The translations under genes were made by a program, and so were the position numbers. The notes beneath the pieces are model-generated. The model saw only the letters and a program-made list of their open reading frames with translations. It made no database searches and was not told where the DNA came from. This document shows positions 43,790 to 50,682 of a DNA stretch of 50,682 nt, in pieces (the first letter of the stretch is position 1; every line of letters begins with the position of its first letter). The stretch comes from CAYTBN01 sp964542165 (GTDB lineage: Bacteria > Myxococcota_A > UBA796 > UBA9615 > CAYRNR01), in assembly GCA_964542165.1 (NCBI GenBank), contig CAZITQ010000037.1:1-50682 (forward strand). The letters run 5' to 3'.

Positions 43790-46528
43790 CTACGGTACGA
43801 GAAGACGGAACCGTTCCCACTCGACGGCACCGCTTGCCCTCATCCGATGGGAAGCGTATTGGAGCGCGCTCGCCGCGTCCATGTCCCGGGCGAACTCCTC
43901 GTGGAACGCGGCGGAGAACTGCGCGGCGGTCTCGTCACTCACCGGACCGCTGGCCGCGACCACGGCCTGGCTTCCGGCGCCGAGGAAGGCCTGCGCCAGG
44001 CCCAGGGTCTCCACCGCGGTCGGTGAGGCGTCGGCGGCGTGGCAGGCCAGCAGCACGACCGTCGGCACGGTGGGCCGGGTGAGGACGTCGGCCACCGACA
44101 GCGACTCGCCTCCCGCCAGGGTCAGCCGCCCATCCAGGGGTTGCTCGCCCAGCTCGGCGTGGCCGGCGTAGTGCAACAGGTCCGCCCGCGCGAAGCCGTC
44201 GAGGACCTCGCTGCGCTCCGCCGCGGTGCCGTCCAGCCGGGTGACCTGGATCCCCCGCTCCCCCAGCCGCCCGGCGAGGGCCTCCCCCTCGTGCCGTGCG
44301 CCGGCGAGGTCTCCGTTGGGATCGGTGACCACCAGTGCACGTCCGAGGGGCCCCGGCTCGGAAATCGCGTCGCCCCCCGGGAGGTCCAGGGAGTAGACCA
44401 CGGCGGGACCCGGGGCCGACGCCTCCTCCGGCAGCAGGGAGGCGTGGAGTGGCAGCGCGCGCAGCGGGCCGATGGGCAGCAGGGTGACGCGGGTCACCCC
44501 GTCCAGGGCGAGCCCCTCGAGGGCCCAGGCCTCCGCCCCATCGCCGGACTCCGCGCCGCGGGTTCCCAGCCGGTCGACACGGACCGACTCCTCGCTGGCC
44601 GCGAAGCGCACCCAGCCCACGTCCAGCTCGAACCAGGTGACGATCAGCTCGCCGGGTGCCGGGGCGCGATGGGTGTGTTCCCCCACCGGTGGGAGCGCCG
44701 CCAGACCCTCGTCCAGGACCTGGTAGGTCTCCAGCGCCAGCCGCCGCAGCTCCTCGCGGTGGGCGTCCAGCTCGCCTGCCGGGACCGACCACGACCGACC
44801 GACGCGCTCCTCCATCCGTCCTCTCTGGGCGTTGTACGCCTGGAGCCGCGACTCCCAGGCCGCTCGGCGGGCATCGTCCAGCCCGGCGACGCGCTGGGAC
44901 AGGTGGAATCCGAGGAGATACCGCGCGCGCGCCCGGCGCGCCGCCTCGAACGCCTCCCCGACCCTCCCCCGGCGGAGGAGCAGATCGACCTGCTCGCGGG
45001 AAACACGCATTCGCTCGTCGAGGAAGGTCTCGCGGCCCAGGAACACGGGCACCAGAAAGCTGTGTTCGAACAGCAGGTCTTCTGCTCGCTCGTACTCGTC
45101 GAGGGCCTCCTCCTCCCGTCCCAACTGCGCCAGGGCCGCGCCCAGGCCCGCGGCCCCCCGCCACTCGAACTCCAGCGCGCCCGCGCCGAGCGCCTCGGCG
45201 TCGACGCGGCGGAACGCGGCCAGCGCCGCCTCGCCGTCGCCGCGGCGCAGGGCGATCCGCCCCTCGATGTCGTCGGCCCACAGCCGCTCGACGGTCCGCA
45301 TCGACGGGCCGAGCAGGCGCGCGGACGCCAGCTCGGCCGTGGCAGCGTCCAGGCGATCCTCCAGCAGGTACACCAGCGCCAGGTTGATGTGGATGTTGGA
45401 CGCGTGCCAGGTGAACTCCTCGGGATCGCAGTCCTCGCGGGCCACCTCCAGCGCCTCGAGCAAGAGGACCTCCGGGTCGGTCCCCAGTGACCGGATGGCG
45501 GGATCGTCCGCCAGCTCCACCTCGCGCCCCGCGTGGGCCGCCAGCAACAGCGCCCACGCGTAGTCGTTGACGAACACGGCGCGGATGCACTCCCCCTCGC
45601 TGCGCCCGGCGGTCAACGGCTCTGCGAGCAGGGCCACGGCGTCCCGGTGCCGGCCGGCCAGCTGGAGCGTGTGGGCCAGCCCGGCCTCCGCGTGGGTCGC
45701 CAGCGCCTCCATCCCCGCACGCCGCGCCGCCCTCGCGGCCTCGCGATACCTGCGCTCGGCGGTTCGCACGTCCCCGGTCTGCGTGGCGAGCTGTGCCCGC
45801 GGCAGCGCGTCGAAGACCTGGCTGTCCAGGTGACCGGGCGGGGGGGGCGGGCCCTCCTCGATCACCTGCCGCGCCTGGGCGGTCCAGCCGCCTTCCAGCA
45901 GGGCGTCCGCGACCAGGCCCGTGTCGCGACAGGCGGCCGAGATGTGGCCGGCCTCCACCTCCAACGCCACCGCCCGACGGCCGACCGCGGCCGCCACTCC
46001 GCTGTTGCCGTCGTTGCGCTCGATCATCGCCCAGGTCCCCAGGGCCAGGCCGAGCTGAGACCGTTCCACACCGGTCCACATCGAGAAGAACAGCTCCCGG
46101 CCTTCGCCGGGGGACAGCCCGCGGGCCCGGCGGCGCAGGTCGTAGGGCGGCTCCCAGCCGAGATCCAGCTCCCAGGTGCCGGTGTCGGGTGCTTCCGGCC
46201 AGTGGACGGAAACCGTCCCTGAGTCCTCCGCAGGGACCAGCTCGATCTGCCAGCCTTCATCGACGTCGACGGCGTCGGTCTCCACGTCCCGGCCGTCGCA
46301 GCGGACCCGGGGCGCCCCGAGCGCCCGCTCGTTCCACAGGATCAGCGAGCCGCCGGGCTCCATCTGACACACCGGACCGTCGTCGACCCGGTGACAGCCG
46401 GAGTAGCCGACCTCCGCGGGGAGATTCCCGGCGGTCCCCGCACCGCCCCCGCCGCAACCCCAGGCGCAGGCCACCCCTGCGATCGCCCCGGCGATCGCCA
46501 GGTGGTGGGCGCGCCCTGCGGGCCTCAC
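43790..46528 (-). CDS. Exported TPR-CHAT caspase-like protease
   Basis: A 912-residue protein. A hydrophobic N-terminus (AHHLAIAGAIAGVACAWGC) suggests export, possibly lipidation. A beta-rich domain with a Cys pair is followed by about 500 residues of TPR-like helices (AERRYREAARAARRAGMEAL; ALDEYERAEDLLFEHSF) and a C-terminal CHAT domain. The CHAT dyad is His in LLHYAGHAELG (about 788) and Cys in VVLLACHAADA (about 828), followed by GAGSQAVVAASGPVSD. CHAT proteins are caspase-like, often activated by the TPR region. GTG 46528 starts one base after the anti-sigma stop. Extracytoplasmic location of a CHAT protease is notable and is inferred from the signal only. Confidence 0.88.
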   Translation of the reverse strand: MRPAGRAHHLAIAGAIAGVACAWGCGGGGAGTAGNLPAEVGYSGCHRVDDGPVCQMEPGGSLILWNERALGAPRVRCDGRDVETDAVDVDEGWQIELVPAEDSGTVSVHWPEAPDTGTWELDLGWEPPYDLRRRARGLSPGEGRELFFSMWTGVERSQLGLALGTWAMIERNDGNSGVAAAVGRRAVALEVEAGHISAACRDTGLVADALLEGGWTAQARQVIEEGPPPPPGHLDSQVFDALPRAQLATQTGDVRTAERRYREAARAARRAGMEALATHAEAGLAHTLQLAGRHRDAVALLAEPLTAGRSEGECIRAVFVNDYAWALLLAAHAGREVELADDPAIRSLGTDPEVLLLEALEVAREDCDPEEFTWHASNIHINLALVYLLEDRLDAATAELASARLLGPSMRTVERLWADDIEGRIALRRGDGEAALAAFRRVDAEALGAGALEFEWRGAAGLGAALAQLGREEEALDEYERAEDLLFEHSFLVPVFLGRETFLDERMRVSREQVDLLLRRGRVGEAFEAARRARARYLLGFHLSQRVAGLDDARRAAWESRLQAYNAQRGRMEERVGRSWSVPAGELDAHREELRRLALETYQVLDEGLAALPPVGEHTHRAPAPGELIVTWFELDVGWVRFAASEESVRVDRLGTRGAESGDGAEAWALEGLALDGVTRVTLLPIGPLRALPLHASLLPEEASAPGPAVVYSLDLPGGDAISEPGPLGRALVVTDPNGDLAGARHEGEALAGRLGERGIQVTRLDGTAAERSEVLDGFARADLLHYAGHAELGEQPLDGRLTLAGGESLSVADVLTRPTVPTVVLLACHAADASPTAVETLGLAQAFLGAGSQAVVAASGPVSDETAAQFSAAFHEEFARDMDAASALQYASHRMRASGAVEWERFRLLVP

Positions 46529-46529
46529 C

Positions 46530-47252
46530 TCATGGCTCCACCACCTCGAATCGGTAGGCGAAGGTCTGCCAGGGGCCCTCCTCTCCTGCGTGACAGGCCT
46601 GGATGCGGCCGGGATCGAAGGGGGTGTCCGTGGTCGCCAGCGCAAGGATCAGCTGGTGCTCGCCGGGGGGCAGGCGGAGAGTCTCGCCCACGGTGGCGAC
46701 GCCCCGCACCGCACCGGACCCGGCGAACTCCCAGGCCACCCCGTCGACGATGCTCTTCTCCCCGATCCGGTCCAGGAACACCCGGAGCTGGGGCGACTCC
46801 GGGGCCCCCGCCTCGGGGCGCAGGTCCAGCTGCATCCGGTCGCCGGGTCGGAACCTGGGCAGGCCCTCCGGCGAGGGATCGGTGGATCGGACGGCGCGGG
46901 CGCCTCCGGCGGTCTCGAGCCGGTAGCCCGGCAGCTCGACGGACGCGGGGGGGACGGGTCGGAAGACGAGGATCGCCACCGCGGCAGCCGCGGCGATCGC
47001 GGCGACGGCCAGCGCGAGCGGACGGGCACGCGGACGGCGCGCGACCCGGGTGATCTCCTCCGCTCGACCGGCGTCCCCGCCGGCCACCGCCTCCATCAGC
47101 TCCATCTCCAGAGCCGCCTCCTGCTGCAGGCTCCGCGCGCAGGTGTCACACACCTCCACGTGGGCCTCGAAGGCCTCGATCTCGCCGGCATCCATCACGC
47201 CGGCCACGTACTGTTCCACCTCGACGGTGGAGACGTGCTGCTCGGACTTCAT
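46530..47252 (-). CDS. Anti-sigma factor with zinc-finger-like N-terminus
   Basis: A 240-residue membrane protein. The N-terminus has a zf-HC2-like pattern (VEQYVAGVMDAGEIEAFEAH, VEVCDTCARSLQQE; His-x3-Cys-x2-Cys), the class that binds ECF sigma factors. One span (LALAVAAIAAAAAVAILVF, about residue 90) leads to a periplasmic domain of about 140 residues with GEHQLILALATTD. ATG 47252 overlaps the sigma factor's stop (ATGA), which fixes stoichiometric coupling. It should hold the sigma factor until an envelope signal arrives. Confidence 0.88.
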   Translation of the reverse strand: MKSEQHVSTVEVEQYVAGVMDAGEIEAFEAHVEVCDTCARSLQQEAALEMELMEAVAGGDAGRAEEITRVARRPRARPLALAVAAIAAAAAVAILVFRPVPPASVELPGYRLETAGGARAVRSTDPSPEGLPRFRPGDRMQLDLRPEAGAPESPQLRVFLDRIGEKSIVDGVAWEFAGSGAVRGVATVGETLRLPPGEHQLILALATTDTPFDPGRIQACHAGEEGPWQTFAYRFEVVEP

Positions 47253-47833
47253 GTCCTCTCCTCCATCTCCGTCTTCAGGCGCTTGCGCACCTCGCACAGG
47301 CTCTGACGTACCCGCTGCAGGGAGATGCCGAGCCGATCGGCGACCTCCGCGTGCGCCATGTGGTCGCGGTAGACCAGCAGGAAGATCTCCCGCCCCCGGG
47401 GTCCGCACCGGCCCAGGGCGGCCTGGGCCCGCTCCAGGCGCTGGCCGTGGATCGCCCGTCGCTCGGGATCCGCGGACCGATCCACCGCCTGGTCCACCCT
47501 CCGGGCGTCCATCAGCACCCGCTGGGTGTCGGCGCTGCGCAGGTCGTCCAGCGCCAGAAACGCCGCCTGGCGGATCGCCAACCCCGGGAGAGCCAGCTCC
47601 CGAAGCTGGCCTGCTCGCTGCTTCTGGACCAGTCGCAGCCAGGTCTCGTTGGCCAGCTCACGGGCGCGAACCACGCGGATCCCCCGGGCGAGCAGGCTGA
47701 CGACGACCCGGTGATCGTGGCGCCGCACCAGCTCGTTCCAGGCGCCGTCGTCCCCATCGAGGGCCAGCCGGGTCAACCCCTCGTCGTCCCTCACGGGCTG
47801 AGGGATCCGCTCAGCGGGCCTCTCCTCCGCCAC
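47249..47833 (-). CDS. ECF-type RNA polymerase sigma factor
   Basis: A 194-residue sigma-70 family protein. Region 2 is recognisable (LTRLALDGDDGAWNELVRRH, ELANETWLRLVQKQ), and region 4 is a helix-turn-helix (LGRCGPRGREIFLLVYRDHM, HAEVADRLGISLQRVRQSLC, EVRKRLKTEME). The GTG at 47833 is chosen because GGAGG sits eight bases upstream and it gives the usual distance to region 2. Starts at 47899 (ATG) or 47926 (TTG) have no binding site. It is the first gene of the sigma/anti-sigma/CHAT/subtilase operon. Confidence 0.88.
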   Translation of the reverse strand: MAEERPAERIPQPVRDDEGLTRLALDGDDGAWNELVRRHDHRVVVSLLARGIRVVRARELANETWLRLVQKQRAGQLRELALPGLAIRQAAFLALDDLRSADTQRVLMDARRVDQAVDRSADPERRAIHGQRLERAQAALGRCGPRGREIFLLVYRDHMAHAEVADRLGISLQRVRQSLCEVRKRLKTEMEERT

Positions 47834-47880
47834 CTGGCTAGCCTCCACCCCTCGCCGACGCGCCCACCCTCGCGCGGCTA

Positions 47881-47890
47881 TTGCATGCAA
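47881..47890. promoter_or_regulatory. Perfect palindrome TTGCATGCAA upstream of the sigma operon
   Basis: A 10-bp perfect palindrome, 48 bp before the sigma factor start, is in an AT-richer patch of the 179-bp intergenic region. It may be an operator. No clear sigma-70 promoter is seen; an ECF-type GGAAC on the minus strand (around 48005) is a candidate -35 but lies close to the neighbouring stop. Confidence 0.35.
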
Positions 47891-47982
47891 CGCGACCATA
47901 CGGCGAGAACGTCGTTCGCGGGCCAAGCATATCGGTGGGACCTACGGACGGCTACCGCAGGGCCAGGGGGCGATCCGCGTCG

Positions 47983-47994
47983 CCCGGCGCCGGG
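47983..47994. terminator. CCCGGCGCCGGG palindrome after the lamin-tail gene
   Basis: A perfect 12-bp GC palindrome, 18 bp beyond the stop of the gene ending at 48013 (minus strand). It may end that transcript, but it has no U tract. Confidence 0.35.
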
Positions 47995-48012
47995 AGGACC
48001 CGTGTTCCGCGG

Positions 48013-49401
48013 CTAGCAGGGATCGTTGACCATCCCCGGCGTCCCGAAGTCCAGGTTGGCCATCTGGGTCGTGGCGTCGCACCAGTGGACGCCCGCGCCG
48101 TTGTCGTCCAGGTAGGCCTCGTCCAGGCTCATGGAGTGGCCCGCGGCGCCTGGCCACTCGGCCGCCGTGTCCCAGTGGATCTCGTCGATCACCGCCCCGT
48201 CGCACTCGAGGATCAGGGCGTCGGCGGTGTTGCCCAGGATCATGTCCGCGCCCATGGCGTAGTCCACGGGGACGTTGCCGTTGAGGCCCGTGTCCAGGCT
48301 CCGACCGACCACGCCACGGCCCCCCGCCGGGATCACGGTCACCGGCAGGGCGATGGTGTGGGTCTCCCCGGACAGGTCGGACAGCACACACCCGCGGATG
48401 CCGATATCGGCGTCGGTGGTGTTGAGCAGCTCGAGCCACTCGCCGAACTCGTCGTCCGCGGCGTCGGGATTGGCCATCACCTCGACGATGACCAGCTCTC
48501 CGGGCTCGATGGGCCCGTCGTCGGCCACGCCGTCACAATCGTCGTCCACGCCGTCGTCCGGGACCTCGGGAGCGCCCGGATAGATCGCTGCGTTGGCGTC
48601 GTCGCAGTCCTCGTACAGGTAGGCGCCGTCTCCGTCGCCGTCCGCGTAGTCCGGGCAGTAGACGTTGGGCATGCCCGGCGAGGCGAAGTCCAGGCCGTTG
48701 TCCAGGGGTTGTACGCCGTTGCACCACACCGACGCGTCGTCGTTGTACGTCGGATCGACCGGCCCGGGAAGCTCCGGCTCGGTGAGGTTCATCGAGACCC
48801 CCCAGGCGCCGGGCCATCCGGCGTTGGTGTCCCACACCACCTCGTCGATGGTCAGGCCCCCGCAGGCGAGGATCAGGGCATCGCTGACGTCGTGCATGCC
48901 GATGTCGGTGCCGTAGGCGTAGTCCACCTCGATGCCGCCGTTGATGCCCGGATCGTCGTGCTTGCCCAGCACAACTCGACCGAAGGCCTGCAGCGGAACC
49001 GAATCCGCGATGAGATGGGTGTCGTTGCCCTGATCCGAGAGCTGGCAGGCGTCCAGGTCCAGGTCGTCGCCGGTGGTGTTGAGCAGCTCGAACCACTCCC
49101 CGTACGCGAAGCTCGCAGCCCGGGGGTCGTACATCACCTCGGTGAACACCACGGCGCCAGAATCCGACGGCTGGGGGGCCAGATCGTCGTCGTCGCCGGT
49201 GTCGTCATCCTCCGTGTCGTCGTCCGCCGTGTCGTCGTCCCCGGTGTCGTCATCGCCGGTGGTGTCGTCGTCGCCGGTGCTGTCGTCGTCGTCGGCGGCG
49301 CTGTCGTCGTCCACGGCGTCCGGTGGCTCGGGGGACGGACAGGCGGTCATCAGACCGGCCACGGCAAGCAGGGCCAGGAGCTGGAGGGCGAAGCTGCGCA
49401 T
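48013..49401 (-). CDS. Lamin-tail-domain surface lipoprotein with MopE motif
   Basis: A 462-residue lipoprotein: signal LLALLAVAGLMTAC, an Asp-rich linker (DDDTTGDDDTGDDDT type), then two lamin-tail (LTD) domains with the pattern VFTEVMYDPRAA, GEWFELLNTTGDDLDLDACQ, VVLGKHDDPGINGG and VIVEVMANPDAA, GEWLELLNTTDADIGIRGC. Between them lies a MopE-type metal-binding segment (DGDGDGAYLYEDCDDANAAI, GVDDDCDG). ATG 49401 has GGAGG four bases upstream. LTD domains are immunoglobulin-like and bind surfaces, DNA or proteins in various contexts. The precise role is unknown. Tandem relative of the next gene. Confidence 0.9.
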   Translation of the reverse strand: MRSFALQLLALLAVAGLMTACPSPEPPDAVDDDSAADDDDSTGDDDTTGDDDTGDDDTADDDTEDDDTGDDDDLAPQPSDSGAVVFTEVMYDPRAASFAYGEWFELLNTTGDDLDLDACQLSDQGNDTHLIADSVPLQAFGRVVLGKHDDPGINGGIEVDYAYGTDIGMHDVSDALILACGGLTIDEVVWDTNAGWPGAWGVSMNLTEPELPGPVDPTYNDDASVWCNGVQPLDNGLDFASPGMPNVYCPDYADGDGDGAYLYEDCDDANAAIYPGAPEVPDDGVDDDCDGVADDGPIEPGELVIVEVMANPDAADDEFGEWLELLNTTDADIGIRGCVLSDLSGETHTIALPVTVIPAGGRGVVGRSLDTGLNGNVPVDYAMGADMILGNTADALILECDGAVIDEIHWDTAAEWPGAAGHSMSLDEAYLDDNGAGVHWCDATTQMANLDFGTPGMVNDPC

Positions 49402-49463
49402 GGGTCCTCCGGGTCGGGTACCCCTACAGCGTACCCGATAGCGGCGGGATTCCGGCGGGTTCC

Positions 49464-50682
49464 CTACGGCGCGCACTCCTCGTTGCCGGCGCCCGGCGTA
49501 CCGAACTCGCCGTTGGGCATCGGGGTGGTGGCCTCGCACCAGTAGTCGCCATCGTGGTTGTTGGCCAGGTGGTCCTCGTCCAGGTTCATCGACGCGCCGG
49601 CGGGGTCCGGCCAGTCGCCGCCGTCGTCCCAGGCGATCTCGTCGATCACGTCCCCCTCGCAGGTCAGGATGAGCTCGTCGGTCGAGTTGGCCAGGTCCAT
49701 CTCGCCGCCAAAAGCGTAGTCCACCGAGACATTGCCGTTGATCCCCGTGTCCGTGCTCTTGCCCACCACCACCCTGCCGTGGGCGGGTACCGCCAGCGGA
49801 CCGGCGATGACATGGGTGTCGGAGCCCAGGTCGGTCAGCACGCAGTCGGTCAGGTCCACCGCCATGCCGAGGGTGTTGAGGACCTCGAACCACTCGCCGT
49901 CCCCGTCGTCCACCACCTGAGGATTCTGCATGACCTCGGTGATCACCAGGTCCCCGGGGCCGAAGGGGACCTCGTCCACCGCACCGTCGCAGTCGTCGTC
50001 GATCCCGTTGCCGGGGTTCTCGGTCGCACCGGGATTCACGGCCGGATCGTTGTCGTCGCAGTCCTCCTGCTGCACGTAGCCGTCACCGTCCTGGTCCACG
50101 CCGCAGGGGATGTTGGGCTGACCGGGGGTCCCTCGTTCGTCGAAGTTGTTCATGGGTGTGAACGCGTCACACCAGTGGTCGGCCAGGTCGTTGACCAGCC
50201 CGTGGCTCTCGTCGAAGTTCATGGCGATGCCCTCGTCGCCGGGCCAGCCAACGGCGGTGTCGTACTCGATCCGGTCCACCTCGGCCAGACAGGTCAGGAT
50301 GATCTCGTCGTCGTCCTGGCCCAGGTGCATCTCACCTCCGAAGCCGTAGTCCGCCGGGATGCCCCCGTTGATCCCCATGTCCGTCGACTTGCACAGCACG
50401 ACGCGCCCGTGGGCGGGTACCACCAGGGGCGCCGAGATGACGTGCAGGTCCTGGTCCGCGTCGGCGATGGTGCAGTACTGCAGGTCGTATTCGATCCCGG
50501 TGACGTTGAGGACCTCGAACCACTCGCCGTCGCCGTCGAGGGCGGCGACCGGGTCGTACATCACCTCCGAGATGACCAGGGATCCCGCCGGAACGTCCGG
50601 CGGATCCACGGCCGTGGTGTCGTCGTCCCCGGTGCTGTCGTCGTCGCCCGCGGTGTCGTCGTCGCCCCAGGTGGCGACGTGC
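49464..50682 (-). CDS. Lamin-tail-domain protein with MopE motif (N-terminus off the window)
   Basis: At least 405 residues, open through the right edge. The frame enters as WGDDDTAGDDDSTGDDDTT, the same linker type, so the signal peptide should be just outside. Two LTD domains (LVISEVMYDPVAALDG, GEWFEVLNVTG; LVITEVMQNPQVVDDG, GEWFEVLNTLG) flank a MopE motif (VDQDGDGYVQQEDCDDNDPA, GIDDDCDGAVDE), ending in GTPGAGNEECAP. A start at GTG 50609 would cut off the linker and is rejected. The repeated blocks VPAHGRVVxxKSTDxGINGN and CEATTPM/CDAFTPM show internal domain duplication. Confidence 0.9.
   Translation of the reverse strand, partial: HVATWGDDDTAGDDDSTGDDDTTAVDPPDVPAGSLVISEVMYDPVAALDGDGEWFEVLNVTGIEYDLQYCTIADADQDLHVISAPLVVPAHGRVVLCKSTDMGINGGIPADYGFGGEMHLGQDDDEIILTCLAEVDRIEYDTAVGWPGDEGIAMNFDESHGLVNDLADHWCDAFTPMNNFDERGTPGQPNIPCGVDQDGDGYVQQEDCDDNDPAVNPGATENPGNGIDDDCDGAVDEVPFGPGDLVITEVMQNPQVVDDGDGEWFEVLNTLGMAVDLTDCVLTDLGSDTHVIAGPLAVPAHGRVVVGKSTDTGINGNVSVDYAFGGEMDLANSTDELILTCEGDVIDEIAWDDGGDWPDPAGASMNLDEDHLANNHDGDYWCEATTPMPNGEFGTPGAGNEECAP

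Overview
The window is a 50.7 kb GC-rich scaffold piece with two 10-N gaps (13841-13850 and 40619-40628), most likely from a metagenome-assembled genome. The gene content points to a Myxococcota or deltaproteobacterial-type organism. The signs are a MYXO-CTERM-like C-terminal tail, DUF4388/PATAN proteins, FHA-decorated Tad pilus genes, a transmembrane Ser/Thr kinase, MopE-type metal-binding motifs, and many lipoproteins with GDDDT-type acidic linkers. The taxon is an inference from gene content; no rRNA or tRNA gene was seen.

Layout. 1-2607: end of an acidic-linker lipoprotein, an RlpA-like lipoprotein, a GGTCTC hexamer array, and two small exported proteins. 2751-17813 (minus strand): one long, translationally coupled Tad/Flp pilus operon. 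It holds three pseudopilin/TadG-like genes, an unknown membrane protein interrupted by an assembly gap, CpaB, the CpaC secretin, an FHA-TadA ATPase, TadB, TadC, two FHA membrane proteins, a second TadA/CpaF-type ATPase and a lipoprotein. 18024-20212 (minus): an AftB-like membrane glycosyltransferase and the prepilin peptidase. 20343-22797 (plus): two Flp pilins and a Ser/Thr kinase with an external sensor domain. The kinase together with four FHA domains in three Tad proteins suggests a phosphothreonine-controlled Tad machine.

22816-32474 (minus): DUF192, RtcB RNA ligase and archease (coupled), an FG-GAP/MopE surface protein, a carboxypeptidase-regulatory-like lipoprotein, two paralogous DUF4388 proteins and a small acidic protein. 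32557-39673 (plus): a linker lipoprotein, a rifampin-phosphotransferase-like PEP-utilizing enzyme, an APC transporter, and an ArsR-methyltransferase fusion coupled to S-adenosylhomocysteine hydrolase behind a promoter carrying a perfect inverted repeat.

39703-50682: another linker lipoprotein, the second assembly gap with a decayed lamin-tail-domain fragment, and a histidine kinase lacking its phosphoacceptor histidine. These are followed by a minus-strand operon of ECF sigma factor, anti-sigma factor, exported TPR-CHAT protease and subtilisin-like lipoprotein protease, and then two lamin-tail/MopE surface proteins. The sigma/anti-sigma/CHAT/subtilase operon and the FHA-rich two-ATPase Tad locus are the best candidates for little-described systems.
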